Source of the DNA: Agromyces atrinae
Lineage (GTDB): Bacteria > Actinomycetota > Actinomycetes > Actinomycetales > Microbacteriaceae
Length of the DNA: 64,000 nucleotides
Assembly (NCBI RefSeq): GCF_013407835.1
Contig: NZ_JACCBI010000001.1
Location: forward strand, 2,170,001 to 2,234,000
Reading direction: 5' to 3'
The position numbers and the translations under genes are program-made. The notes under the pieces are model-generated. The model saw nothing but the letters and a program-made list of their open reading frames with translations. It made no database searches and had not been told where the DNA came from. Shown piece after piece: positions 26,993 to 35,406 of this stretch; the first letter of the stretch is position 1; every line of letters begins with the position of its first letter.

Positions 26993-28050
26993 CCATTGCC
27001 ACCGCCGACAACTCCCTGCTCGCCGCGCGCGGCACGGGCACGGCCGTCTCGTTCGAGGACGTCGTCAAGGACTACGGCTCGAACCGCGTGCTGCACGGCC
27101 TCGACCTGCACATCGAACCGGGCGAGTTCGTCTCGCTGCTCGGGCCGTCGGGTTGCGGCAAGACGACCGCGCTGCGGGTGCTGTCGGGCCTCGAGGTCGC
27201 GAACGGCGGCATCGTCCGCATTGGCGGGGATGACGTCTCGCGCGTTCCGACCAACCGGCGCGACCTCGGCATGGTGTTCCAGTCGTACTCGCTGTTCCCG
27301 CACCTGAGCGTCGCGGCGAACACGGCGTTCGGGCTGCGGCGACGCGGCGCCGACAAGCGCCTCGCGGCGAGCCGGGCGCACGACGCCCTCGCCCTCGTCG
27401 GCCTCGATCACCTCGCCGAGCGGTACCCGCACGAGCTCTCGGGCGGGCAGCAGCAGCGCGTCGCGCTCGCCCGCGCGCTCGTCACCGAGCCGCGCGTGCT
27501 CCTGCTCGACGAACCGCTCTCGGCACTCGACGCGAAGGTGCGCGTTCAGCTGCGAGACGAGATCCGCCGGCTGCAGCTGCGCCTCGGCATCACGACGGTG
27601 TTCGTCACGCACGACCAGGAGGAGGCCCTCGCCGTCTCCGACCGGATCGCCGTGATGGATGCCGGTCGCATCGACCAGATCGGCACGCCCGAGGAGCTCT
27701 ACCTGCGCCCGGCGACCGCCAACGTCGCCGCGTTCGTCGGGCTCTCGAGCGTCGTCTCGGCGGTCGTGTCGGGCGGGTTCGTGGATGTCTTCGGCGCACG
27801 TGTCGCCGTCATCGGGGAGCACGCCGACGGGCCGGCCGAGGTGTTCGTGCGGCCGGAGAACGTGCGGCTCGCGTCATCCGGCACCCCCGCGCTCGTGCAG
27901 GAGTCGACGTTCCTCGGGAGCGTGCGCCGCACCCTCGTGACGACGGATGCCGGCGAGCTCGTGCGCGTGCAGCACGCCGCGTCGGAGCGCCTCGAGTTCG
28001 GCGAGCGCGTGCACATCACGATCTCCGACGCCCCCGTGGCCGTCCGCTGA
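26989..28050 (+). CDS. ABC transporter ATP-binding protein (PotA/FbpC-type)
   Basis: The 353-residue ATPase has Walker A GPSGCGKTT, the Q-loop FQSYSLFPHL, signature LSGGQQQRVALARAL, Walker B LLLDEPLSALD, H-loop VTHDQEEAL, and a C-terminal TOBE domain (from about residue 270). It energises the import system encoded just upstream. Unlike the three CUT1 sugar systems in this window, this one carries its own ATPase. Confidence 0.95.
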   Translation: MTIATADNSLLAARGTGTAVSFEDVVKDYGSNRVLHGLDLHIEPGEFVSLLGPSGCGKTTALRVLSGLEVANGGIVRIGGDDVSRVPTNRRDLGMVFQSYSLFPHLSVAANTAFGLRRRGADKRLAASRAHDALALVGLDHLAERYPHELSGGQQQRVALARALVTEPRVLLLDEPLSALDAKVRVQLRDEIRRLQLRLGITTVFVTHDQEEALAVSDRIAVMDAGRIDQIGTPEELYLRPATANVAAFVGLSSVVSAVVSGGFVDVFGARVAVIGEHADGPAEVFVRPENVRLASSGTPALVQESTFLGSVRRTLVTTDAGELVRVQHAASERLEFGERVHITISDAPVAVR

Positions 28051-28064
28051 CCCTCTGCTTCTCC

Positions 28065-28192
28065 GTCTCGGCGTCACGACACGCTGGTTGTCGCGCGTTT
28101 GGCCAGCGTGTCGTGACGCCGAAACCCCGAGGTCTGGGCGTCACGGTTGTGCTGTTCGGGAGGGTCGAAGAGCACGTTCGTGACGCCGAGAC
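28065..28192. repeat. A+B hairpin module pair, locus 5
   Basis: Module A (28065-28125) and module B (28132-28192) lie between the convergent ATPase and FAD oxidoreductase genes. A G homopolymer directly abuts module B. Confidence 0.9.
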
Positions 28193-28207
28193 GGGGGGGG
28201 GGGGGGG
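28193..28207 (+). repeat. Run of 15 G
   Basis: Fifteen consecutive G bases follow module B of locus 5. The run is intergenic, 20 bases before the stop codon of the FAD oxidoreductase on the other strand. Its exact length is doubtful because such runs are hard to sequence. Confidence 0.85.
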
Positions 28208-28227
28208 AAGAGGGGAAGAGGGATGTC

Positions 28228-31107
28228 TCAGCGAGTGCGTTCTTCGAGGAGCTCGAGCACGTGTCGATACTCGGAGCCCGTGGCGCGCGTCATGCCGATC
28301 TCGCACGTGCGATTGCAGGACGCGTGCGCATCGTGCCCGCCGCCCGCGAGTTCCGCCGCCTCGGGCGCCGTCGCCGACGCCGTGAGCTCGGGGTGCAGCA
28401 TGCCGCGGTCGCCCGCGAACCCGCAGCATCCCCACGCGTCGGGCACGTCGACGGTCTCGGCGACGGCGTCGGCGAGCGCGCGCAGGTTGTCGTTCGAGCC
28501 GAGGCGAGTGCTCGCGCACGTGGGGTGCAGCGCGAGCGAGCCCAGACGGTCGGTGACCTGGATGCCCGGCAGCAGGCGCCGCGCGGCGAAGTCGACCGAG
28601 TCCTCGATGCGGAGGTCGACGGGGTCGGCGCCCGTGCGGTTGGCCTGACGGATCGCGAGCACGAGTCCCTCGGTGCACGACGAGTTGTCGGTGACGATCG
28701 TGAGCCGCCCGCGGTCGGACGCGGCGACGAGACTCGCGGCGACGCGCTCGACCATCGTCGCGTAGCCGCCCGCGAGGCCCTTCGACTTCCAGGGCGTTCC
28801 GCAGCAGAGCCCGTCGGCGTTCTCGGGCGTCACGATCGACACTCCGGCCCGTTCGCACAGACGCCGGAACGCCTCGGCCGCGCCGATGCCGTCGCCCGCG
28901 GCGCCGAACATCGATCCGACGCACGCCGCGAAGAGCACGATCGTGTCGTCGGTCGACTCGAGATCCGAAGCCGCGCCAACGCCACCCCGCACCGCGCGCT
29001 TCGGCCCACCACGCGGAAGGTCGCGGCCGTACCGGGGAACGATGTCGCTTCCGAGGAGCGCGCGACCGACATCCGTCGCCGCCGTCACGAGCGGAGCCGG
29101 AGCAGCCTTCGCGATCGTGAGCGCCGTCGCCGCTCCCCGGCTCACGGTCTTCCACTGCTTCGCCGCGATCGCTCCGCCGGCCTTCACGAGCGCAGGCTGC
29201 TCGTTCTCGCGCAGTCGCCGCACGAGGTCGCCGGTGTTGATGAGCACGGGGCACGCCGTCTGGCACATGCCGTCGACGGCGCACGTCTCGACCGAGGCGT
29301 ACTCCTCGGCGCGCGCGAGGTGGGCGTCGAGCCGCGCATCACCCGATGCCTGCGCGGCCGCCCGCGCGCGCCGCACGGCGATGCGTTGCCGCGGAGTGAG
29401 CGTCACGTCGCGGCTCGGGCACACCGGTTCGCAGTATCCGCAGTCGACGCAGCGGTCGACCTCCGACTCGACGGCGGGCGTGAGCTTCAGGTGCGTGAGG
29501 TGCGCCTCGGGGTCGTCGCCGATGAGCACCCCCGGGTTCAGGATGCCGCGGGGATCGCACAACCGCTTGACCTCGCGCATCACTCCGTAGAGTTCTGCAC
29601 CGAACTGGCGCTCGACGAACGGCGCCATGATGCGGCCCGTGCCGTGTTCGGCCTTGAGGGTTCCGCCGCGCGAGAGCACGAGGTCGACGAGGTCTTCGGT
29701 GAAGACGCGCTGCCGCTCGACGCCGCCGGGGCTCGTGAAGTCCTCCGTGAGGAGGAAGTGGATGTTGCCGTCCTTCGCGTGCCCGAAGATCACGGCGTCG
29801 GCGTATCCGTGACGGTCGAAGAGCTGCTGCAGGGCGACGCACGCCTCGGCGAGACTCTCGACCGGCACCGCGATGTCTTCGAGCAGCGCCGTCGTGCCCG
29901 AGGGGCGTGCGCCGGCGATCGCCGCGTAGAGGCCCTTCCGCACGTGCCACAGCTTCGCGCGCTCCCGGGCATCGGTCGTGGGTTCGAAAGCGGGAGCACC
30001 GGCCGCGGCGAGCGCGGCCTGCGCGGCCGCGACGAGGGCGGCGAGCCCCTCGTCATCCGTGCTCTGGTACTCGACGAGCAGCGCGGCGTGATCCTCGATC
30101 ACGAGGTCGTCGACGACGCCCGCCGCCGTGGGGTCGGCCTGCACGACACGCAGCGAACCGGCATCCATCAGCTCGATGGTCGCGGCTCCCGTCTCGACGA
30201 GCAGGGGCAGGATGCCGGTGGCCGAGGCGAGATCGGGGAAGATCACGAGCGCCGTCGCCGCGCGCCGGGCGACGACGATGGTGTCGAACTCGGCGCCGGC
30301 GACGAAACCGAGCGAGCCCTCACTGCCGACGAGCAGGTGCGCGAGCACCTCGACGGGCGTCTCGAAGTCGAGGAACGAGTTGAGGCCGTATCCCATGGTG
30401 TTCTTGCCGCGGTACTGGCGACGGATCTCGGCGACGTGCGCCGGATCGCTGAGGATGCGCTGCCGCAGCAGGAGGAGCCCCGCGTAGAGCTCGGGCTCGG
30501 CGACGGCGAGGCGCTCATCGGCGTCGGCGCGACCCGTATCGATGACCGTGCCGCTCGGCAGCACCGCGGTGAGCGAGCGGAGCGTCTGATAGCTGTTGTG
30601 CACCGTGCCGCACGCCATGCCGCTCGAGTTGTTGGCGATGACGCCGCCGATCGTCGCGGCGCTCTCGCTCGCGGGGTCGGGGCCGAGCTTCCGTCCGTAC
30701 CGGGCGAGGCGGGCGTTCACAGCACGAACGGTCGCGCCGGGCCCGACGCGCACGACGCTGCCGTCGGCGTTCGGTTCGATGTCGCGGAATCCGCGTCGGG
30801 TGTCGAGAAGGATGTCGTCGGCCGAGGCCTGTCCTGAGAGGCTCGTGCCTCCCGAGCGCAGGGTGACGTGGCGCCCCTCGGCATGCGCGAGGCGGAAGAC
30901 CGACACGACGTCCTCGGTCGAGGCGGCGGTGACGACGGCGTTCGGCGTATAGAGGAAGTGCGAGGCGTCGACGGCTGCGACGATACGGTCGAAGGCGTCG
31001 ACGCTCACCGCGTCATCCGTTCGCGGGCCGAGCGCGGTGCGGAGGCGGTCGCCGAACGCCGTGTCCGACGGGGCGACGCCCGCGCGCGAGGCGGTCGCGA
31101 CGCTCAT
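28228..31107 (-). CDS. FAD-linked oxidase / Fe-S oxidoreductase fusion (GlcD-GlcF or D-lactate dehydrogenase type)
   Basis: This 959-residue fusion has an FAD-binding PCMH domain (VTLRSGGTSLSGQA, VHNSYQTLRSL, YGLNSFLD), an FAD-oxidase C domain (GHAKDGNIHFL, KAEHGTGRIMAPF), two 4Fe-4S motifs (CVDCGYCEPVCP, CAVDGMCQTACPV), and a CCG-type quinone/haem-linked domain (GLCCGTPWKSKG, WGCCGFAGDRG). Such proteins oxidise D-lactate, glycolate, D-2-hydroxyglutarate or related 2-hydroxy acids into the respiratory chain. ATG 31107 is used; GTG 31116 is an alternative. It is divergent from the SorC regulator, which may control it. Confidence 0.9.
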   Translation of the reverse strand: MSVATASRAGVAPSDTAFGDRLRTALGPRTDDAVSVDAFDRIVAAVDASHFLYTPNAVVTAASTEDVVSVFRLAHAEGRHVTLRSGGTSLSGQASADDILLDTRRGFRDIEPNADGSVVRVGPGATVRAVNARLARYGRKLGPDPASESAATIGGVIANNSSGMACGTVHNSYQTLRSLTAVLPSGTVIDTGRADADERLAVAEPELYAGLLLLRQRILSDPAHVAEIRRQYRGKNTMGYGLNSFLDFETPVEVLAHLLVGSEGSLGFVAGAEFDTIVVARRAATALVIFPDLASATGILPLLVETGAATIELMDAGSLRVVQADPTAAGVVDDLVIEDHAALLVEYQSTDDEGLAALVAAAQAALAAAGAPAFEPTTDARERAKLWHVRKGLYAAIAGARPSGTTALLEDIAVPVESLAEACVALQQLFDRHGYADAVIFGHAKDGNIHFLLTEDFTSPGGVERQRVFTEDLVDLVLSRGGTLKAEHGTGRIMAPFVERQFGAELYGVMREVKRLCDPRGILNPGVLIGDDPEAHLTHLKLTPAVESEVDRCVDCGYCEPVCPSRDVTLTPRQRIAVRRARAAAQASGDARLDAHLARAEEYASVETCAVDGMCQTACPVLINTGDLVRRLRENEQPALVKAGGAIAAKQWKTVSRGAATALTIAKAAPAPLVTAATDVGRALLGSDIVPRYGRDLPRGGPKRAVRGGVGAASDLESTDDTIVLFAACVGSMFGAAGDGIGAAEAFRRLCERAGVSIVTPENADGLCCGTPWKSKGLAGGYATMVERVAASLVAASDRGRLTIVTDNSSCTEGLVLAIRQANRTGADPVDLRIEDSVDFAARRLLPGIQVTDRLGSLALHPTCASTRLGSNDNLRALADAVAETVDVPDAWGCCGFAGDRGMLHPELTASATAPEAAELAGGGHDAHASCNRTCEIGMTRATGSEYRHVLELLEERTR

Positions 31108-31177
31108 CGGGCGCACCGGGTGGCGAGTGGGGCGGCATCCACGATGATTCCTTGCTCACGACGTCGTCATCGCGTCG

Positions 31178-31206
31178 TGCATATTTTTGCATTGACGAAT
31201 GTACAT
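31178..31206. promoter_or_regulatory. Palindromes between the oxidoreductase and SorC genes
   Basis: TGCA-N6-TGCA (31178-31191) and the perfect 8-mer ATGTACAT (31199-31206) sit in an AT-rich patch unlike its surroundings. They are good candidates for the SorC-family regulator's operator, controlling both divergent genes. Confidence 0.4.
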
Positions 31207-31221
31207 ACTCTTGCGTAGCCT
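31192..31221 (+). promoter_or_regulatory. Candidate promoter of the SorC gene
   Basis: TTGACG (31192-31197) and TAGCCT (31216-31221) are spaced by 18 bases. The ATGTACAT palindrome falls within the spacer, so binding there would block RNA polymerase. The leader to GTG 31315 would be about 87 bases. Confidence 0.45.
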
Positions 31222-31314
31222 TCAACCGGTGTCAAGACGAGCAATGTCGCCTCTTGCCCCGCTGCCGTGCGGTAACGTTCGGCCAGCGCTGTACCTGAAC
31301 GATCGGAGAACTTC

Positions 31315-32292
31315 GTGCCCAACGGACGATTCGCCCCGCCCGTCGACGGACACGTCCGGCTGCTGACGAAAGTCGCCCGCATGTACCACGAACGCGGCAT
31401 CCGGCAGGCCGAGATCGCCGTCGCCCTGAACATCTCGCAGGCCAAGGTCTCGCGGTTGCTCAAGCGGGCCGCAGCTCTCGGAATCGTGCGCACGACCGTC
31501 ACCGTCGCCCCCGGCGTCTACGCCGACCTCGAAGAGGCGCTCGAGCAGCGCTTCGGCCTCATGGAAGCCGTCGTCGTCGACATCGACACCGACGCGGATG
31601 ACCGAGAGACGATGTCGGCCCTCGGCGCGGGCGCCGCGAGCTACGTCGAGGCCTCGCTCTCGGGCAGCGACCGCATCGGCATCTCGTCGTGGAGCCAGAC
31701 CCTCCTCGCGATGGTCGAGCGTCTCCGCCCCCTCTCGGTGCGCGGCGCGACCGAAGTCGTGCAGCTCCTCGGCGGCATCGGCGCGCAAGAGGTGCAGAAC
31801 CAGGCACAGCGCCTGCTCGGCGACCTCGCACGCCTGCTCGGCGCCGAACCCGTCTACGTGCAGGCGCCCGGCATCGTCGCCGACCGCCAGGTGCGTGACG
31901 GGCTCCTCCGCGACTCGTCGATGACCGAGGTCACGCGGCGCTGGCAGGAGCTCACGATGGCGCTCGTCGGCATCGGCACGATCGAACCGTCGGACGCCCT
32001 CGCCGGATCGGGCAACGCATTCTCGGCCGCCGACCGCGAGCGCCTCATCGCCGACGGCGCCGTCGGCAACGTCTGCCACCACTATTTCGACGCCACGGGC
32101 ACTTCCGTCGCCGCCGACCTCGACAGTCGCACGATCTCGATCCCCGTCGACGAGTTCCTCGCGATCCCCCGCCGCATCGGCGTCGCGGGCGGAGCCTCGA
32201 AGCACCGCACCGTGCGCGCCGCCGTCACGGGCGGCTGGGTCAACGTGCTCGTCACCGACCTGCGCACGGCCGAGGCACTGCTCGAGGGATGA
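31315..32292 (+). CDS. SorC/DeoR-type sugar-binding transcriptional regulator
   Basis: The 325-residue protein has an N-terminal helix-turn-helix (IRQAEIAVALNISQAKVSRL) and a C-terminal SorC effector domain related to sugar-phosphate isomerases (GASYVEASLSGSDRIGIS, LLGGIGAQEVQNQ, VGIGTIEPSD). Effectors of this family are usually phosphorylated sugars. GTG 31315 has GGAGAA six bases upstream. It overlaps the DUF1801 gene by ATGA and is divergent from the FAD oxidoreductase. Confidence 0.9.
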   Translation: MPNGRFAPPVDGHVRLLTKVARMYHERGIRQAEIAVALNISQAKVSRLLKRAAALGIVRTTVTVAPGVYADLEEALEQRFGLMEAVVVDIDTDADDRETMSALGAGAASYVEASLSGSDRIGISSWSQTLLAMVERLRPLSVRGATEVVQLLGGIGAQEVQNQAQRLLGDLARLLGAEPVYVQAPGIVADRQVRDGLLRDSSMTEVTRRWQELTMALVGIGTIEPSDALAGSGNAFSAADRERLIADGAVGNVCHHYFDATGTSVAADLDSRTISIPVDEFLAIPRRIGVAGGASKHRTVRAAVTGGWVNVLVTDLRTAEALLEG

Positions 32293-32660
32293 CGTCCGTC
32301 GACGTACTCCTCACCGAACGGGCTCACCCGCTCGAGGAGTCGCTCACGAGCATCGTCACCGTGCTGCGCGGGGTTCCGGGCGTCACCGAGAGCGTCAAGT
32401 GGAACTCACCCAACTACGCGCTCACCGACGACTTCGCGACGCTGCAGCTGCGCCGTGATGACGCGATCCAGGTCGTGCTGCACACGGGCGCGAAGGCGAA
32501 GCCCGAGCACCCTGCGATCGTCGTCGATGCGCTGCCCGCCGGCGCTCGGTGGGCCGGACACAACCGCCTCGTCCTGACCTATCGAGAGGCTGCGCTGTCT
32601 CCTGACGATCGCGCGCTTCTCGCCGCCGTCGTCAGGGCATGGACGAGCCAGCTCGTCTGA
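32289..32660 (+). CDS. DUF1801 (YdhG-like) protein
   Basis: The 123-residue protein has the DUF1801 core: ESVKWNSPNYAL near residue 36, a central beta sheet, and a C-terminal helix (SPDDRALLAAVVRAW). Its function is unknown. It is coupled to the SorC gene by a four-base overlap, but no functional link is apparent. Confidence 0.8.
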   Translation: MTSVDVLLTERAHPLEESLTSIVTVLRGVPGVTESVKWNSPNYALTDDFATLQLRRDDAIQVVLHTGAKAKPEHPAIVVDALPAGARWAGHNRLVLTYREAALSPDDRALLAAVVRAWTSQLV

Positions 32661-32714
32661 CGCGCGCTCGCGTCATCCGTCGGCGCTGGCTCACACGCGC
32701 GCCGCGACCAGCGA

Positions 32715-32777
32715 TTGCGCCAGTTGGTGCGCGTTTGCGCCAGCTCATGTGGCGCAAACCATGCCGAGGTGGCGCAA
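32715..32777. repeat. Nested TTGCGCCA / TGGCGCAA inverted repeats
   Basis: A perfect 10-bp hairpin, GTTTGCGCCA (32733-32742) with TGGCGCAAAC (32750-32759), is flanked by another TTGCGCCA (32715-32722) and TGGCGCAA (32770-32777). It lies between the convergent DUF1801 and racemase-family genes. The rest of 32661-32884 shows nothing else. Confidence 0.85.
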
Positions 32778-32884
32778 AGCCCGGAGGGAGGCATAGGCAG
32801 GCGCGTGAAGTGGCGCGGACGGGCGCGTGCAGGGCGCAGGCGCAGAGGCGCGCGCCGACGCGAACGGATGACGCGGAGCGCGCC

Positions 32885-33541
32885 TTACAGCGCGGCGACG
32901 AGGTCGCGCAGGCGGGCGACGCCCGAGGCGAGGCTCGAGAGCACGGGCACGCCGGCGTCACCGGTCGCAGCGCTCGCCATCGAGGCCTGAGCGAGCACGA
33001 CGACATCCGATCGCTCGGCGGCCTCGGCGATCGCGGCGGCGACGAGACGGTCGTGCTCGGGGCGGTCTCCCCCGGCGACGGCCGCGAACGCACCCTCGAT
33101 GACGACGCCCTCGATCTCCGGCGAGCGACCCGCGAGCGCGGCGCGCTCACGGATGAGACCCGTCGTCGGTCGGAGCGTCGTCGGCAGGGTCGCGAGCACG
33201 GTGATGCGCTGGCCCGTCGCGACGGCCTCGTCGGCCATGGCCTCGTCGATGCGCAGCACGGGGATTCCGACAGCCTCGGCCGTGGGGGCCGCGAGCTCAG
33301 AGATCGACGAGCACGTGAGCATGAGGGCCGAGGCACCCGCCTCCTTCGCAGCCCGGGCGAGGTCGAGGATGCGCTCGGGCACCGACTCGGCGCGCTCGGC
33401 GTCGGAGAGGTCGGCGACGATGCGGTCGTCGAGGTAGTTGATCGCCGTGACATCCGGGAGGTCGCGCTTGACGAGCTCGCCCACGGGGGCGATGACGACG
33501 GCTCCGGTGTGGAGGAGGGCGACGCGGGGGCTGCCGGTCAT
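32885..33541 (-). CDS. Asp/Glu racemase superfamily protein with a single cysteine
   Basis: The 218-residue protein has the fold signature of the Asp/Glu/hydantoin racemase family (VALLHTGAVVIAPV, ALMLTCSSISELA, VVVLAQASMAS, VPVLSSL). True racemases use two cysteines. Here Cys77 is the only cysteine in the protein, and the second site reads LAQAS. So a racemase is unlikely; a lyase, isomerase or decarboxylase-like activity is possible. It lies eight bases after a CUT1 permease gene, as the last gene of a sugar-uptake operon, suggesting it acts on the imported compound or its breakdown product. Confidence 0.85.
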   Translation of the reverse strand: MTGSPRVALLHTGAVVIAPVGELVKRDLPDVTAINYLDDRIVADLSDAERAESVPERILDLARAAKEAGASALMLTCSSISELAAPTAEAVGIPVLRIDEAMADEAVATGQRITVLATLPTTLRPTTGLIRERAALAGRSPEIEGVVIEGAFAAVAGGDRPEHDRLVAAAIAEAAERSDVVVLAQASMASAATGDAGVPVLSSLASGVARLRDLVAAL

Positions 33542-33549
33542 GGGGGCAC

Positions 33550-34461
33550 CTAGCCTTTCACGGAGCCGGCGGCGAGTCCGGCCATGATCTTCTTGTTGAG
33601 GAAGACGAACACGATGAGCAGCACGATGATGTTGATGCTGATCGCCGCGAAGAGCGGCCCGTACTGCGTCGATCCATACTCGTCGCTCAAGCTCAGCAGT
33701 CCGACCTGGATCGTCGCAAGCTCCGACCGTGTCGTAAACGTGAGGGCGATGAGCAGGTCGTTCCAGACGCTGAAGAACTGCACGAGGCCGACCGTCAGGA
33801 TCGCGTTCTTCATCATGGGCAGGCCGATGATGAAGAAGGAGCGCAGCGGTCCCGAGCCGTCGACCGTCGCGGCCTCGAACATCTCGCGCGGCACCGCACG
33901 GAAGTACGCGGCCATGAGGAACGTCGTGAGGGGGATGCCCATGACGACGTACGTGATGATGAGCGGCCACAGGGTGTCGGTGAGGTTCGCGCGGAAGTAG
34001 ACCGTGAAGAGCGGCACGAGGATCATCTGACCGGGCACCATGATGCCCGCGAGGATGAAGAGGAGCACGCCGTGGCGGCCCTTCCAGATCATGACCTCGA
34101 GCGCGTAACCTGCGGCGACGCCGAGCAGCACGATCGCCGCGACCGACGGAATCGTCACGAGCAGGCTGTTCCAGTAGTTCACGGCGACGTTGCCGCGGGT
34201 GAACGCCTGGATGTAGTTGTCGAAGTTGAGCGCCTCGGGCAGCGCCCACGTCGGGTTCGAGAGGAACTCGGCCTGCGTCTTGAAGGAGCCGAGCACCATC
34301 CACAGCTGCGGGTAGAGCACGACGATGAGCAGGAGCGCGACGAGGATCCACACGGGCAGACGGCGGACGGCGCGCATCACGCGGCGGCCCATCGGCTGAC
34401 GGTTGCGGCGCGGCGGCTGAGGCGTCTCTGTCGCGGTCGGAGAGATCGTGAGGGCGGTCAT
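33550..34461 (-). CDS. CUT1 sugar ABC transporter permease (MalG-like)
   Basis: The 303-residue protein has six spans, an EAA loop (EAATVDGSG) and the MalG-type end KIMAGLAAGSVKG. The ATG at 34461 directly abuts the stop of the preceding permease. A polar Pro/Arg-rich N-terminus of 35 residues precedes the first span. No ATPase is encoded nearby. Confidence 0.93.
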   Translation of the reverse strand: MTALTISPTATETPQPPRRNRQPMGRRVMRAVRRLPVWILVALLLIVVLYPQLWMVLGSFKTQAEFLSNPTWALPEALNFDNYIQAFTRGNVAVNYWNSLLVTIPSVAAIVLLGVAAGYALEVMIWKGRHGVLLFILAGIMVPGQMILVPLFTVYFRANLTDTLWPLIITYVVMGIPLTTFLMAAYFRAVPREMFEAATVDGSGPLRSFFIIGLPMMKNAILTVGLVQFFSVWNDLLIALTFTTRSELATIQVGLLSLSDEYGSTQYGPLFAAISINIIVLLIVFVFLNKKIMAGLAAGSVKG

Positions 34462-34462
34462 G

Positions 34463-35344
34463 TCAGTCCTCCACCTTCGTTCGAGACGATCGGAAGATCG
34501 CGAGAGTGAACACGAGGCACAGCACCGTGAGGATGACGGCGATGGTCGAACCGTAGCCGTACTCGGCGTACTCGAACGCCGTGCGGTACATGTACAGCGT
34601 GAGCGGAGCGGTCTGCGTTCCGGGGCCGCCACCGTTCAGGGCGAGCAGGCTGTCGAACACCTTGAGCGTCGAGTTGAAGCTGAAGATGAGCGACGAGAGC
34701 AGGATCGGCAGCGAGAGCGGGATGACGATGTGGCGCACGAGCTTGAGGCCGTTGGCACCGTCGAGGCGGGCCGACTCGATGACCTCCTCGGGAATGTCGA
34801 GGAGACCGGTGAAGAGCAGGACGGCGTAGAAGCCCATCGAGCCCCACCACGTCATGACGAGCGCGACGGCCATGGTGCCCGCGCCCGAGGCGAGGAACTC
34901 GACGCTGTCGAATCCGAAGAAGTTGATGAGGTCGTTGACGGGGCCCTGATTGGCGCCGACCGAGACGAAGCTCTTGAAGAGGAGTGCGACGGCGACCGTC
35001 GGCAGCACCATGGGGAAGAACACCGCGGTGCGGACGAATGCGGAGCCGCGACGCAGCACGAAGACATAGAGGAGTGCGAGCAGGTAGCCGATGGTGACCT
35101 GGCCGGCCGTCGCGAGGACGGCGAAGACGACGCTCACGCCGACCGACTGGAGGGCGGCTCCATCGTTGAAGAACTTCACGAAGTTGTCGACGCCGACGAA
35201 CTCGAAGCCGCGCAGCGAGTTGCCCTCGAAGAACGAGAGCCCGAGCGACCACGCGACGGGGACGATCTTCAGGAGTACGTAGAGGAGGAGCGCTGGCCCC
35301 AGGAGGATGATGATCGTCTTGCGATCACCGAAGACTGACTTCAT
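34463..35344 (-). CDS. CUT1 sugar ABC transporter permease (MalF-like)
   Basis: The 293-residue protein has six spans, starting with IIILLGPALLLYVLLKIVPV, and the EAA loop ESARLDGAN. It forms a heterodimer with the next permease. A 62-base gap with a strong hairpin separates it from the binding-protein gene. Confidence 0.93.
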   Translation of the reverse strand: MKSVFGDRKTIIILLGPALLLYVLLKIVPVAWSLGLSFFEGNSLRGFEFVGVDNFVKFFNDGAALQSVGVSVVFAVLATAGQVTIGYLLALLYVFVLRRGSAFVRTAVFFPMVLPTVAVALLFKSFVSVGANQGPVNDLINFFGFDSVEFLASGAGTMAVALVMTWWGSMGFYAVLLFTGLLDIPEEVIESARLDGANGLKLVRHIVIPLSLPILLSSLIFSFNSTLKVFDSLLALNGGGPGTQTAPLTLYMYRTAFEYAEYGYGSTIAVILTVLCLVFTLAIFRSSRTKVED

Positions 35345-35365
35345 GTCGGTTCTCTCCGTCGTGGC

Positions 35366-35397
35366 GCGGCCCGGCCTCCGTCAGGAGACCGGGCCGC
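35366..35397 (-). terminator. Hairpin between binding protein and permease genes
   Basis: A 14-bp stem with one mismatch (35366-35379 with 35384-35397, loop GTCA) lies between the binding-protein stop and the permease start. It has no T-tract on the minus strand. It matches the position of similar hairpins in the other two CUT1 operons. Confidence 0.65.
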
Positions 35398-35406
35398 GAG
35401 GGTTCA

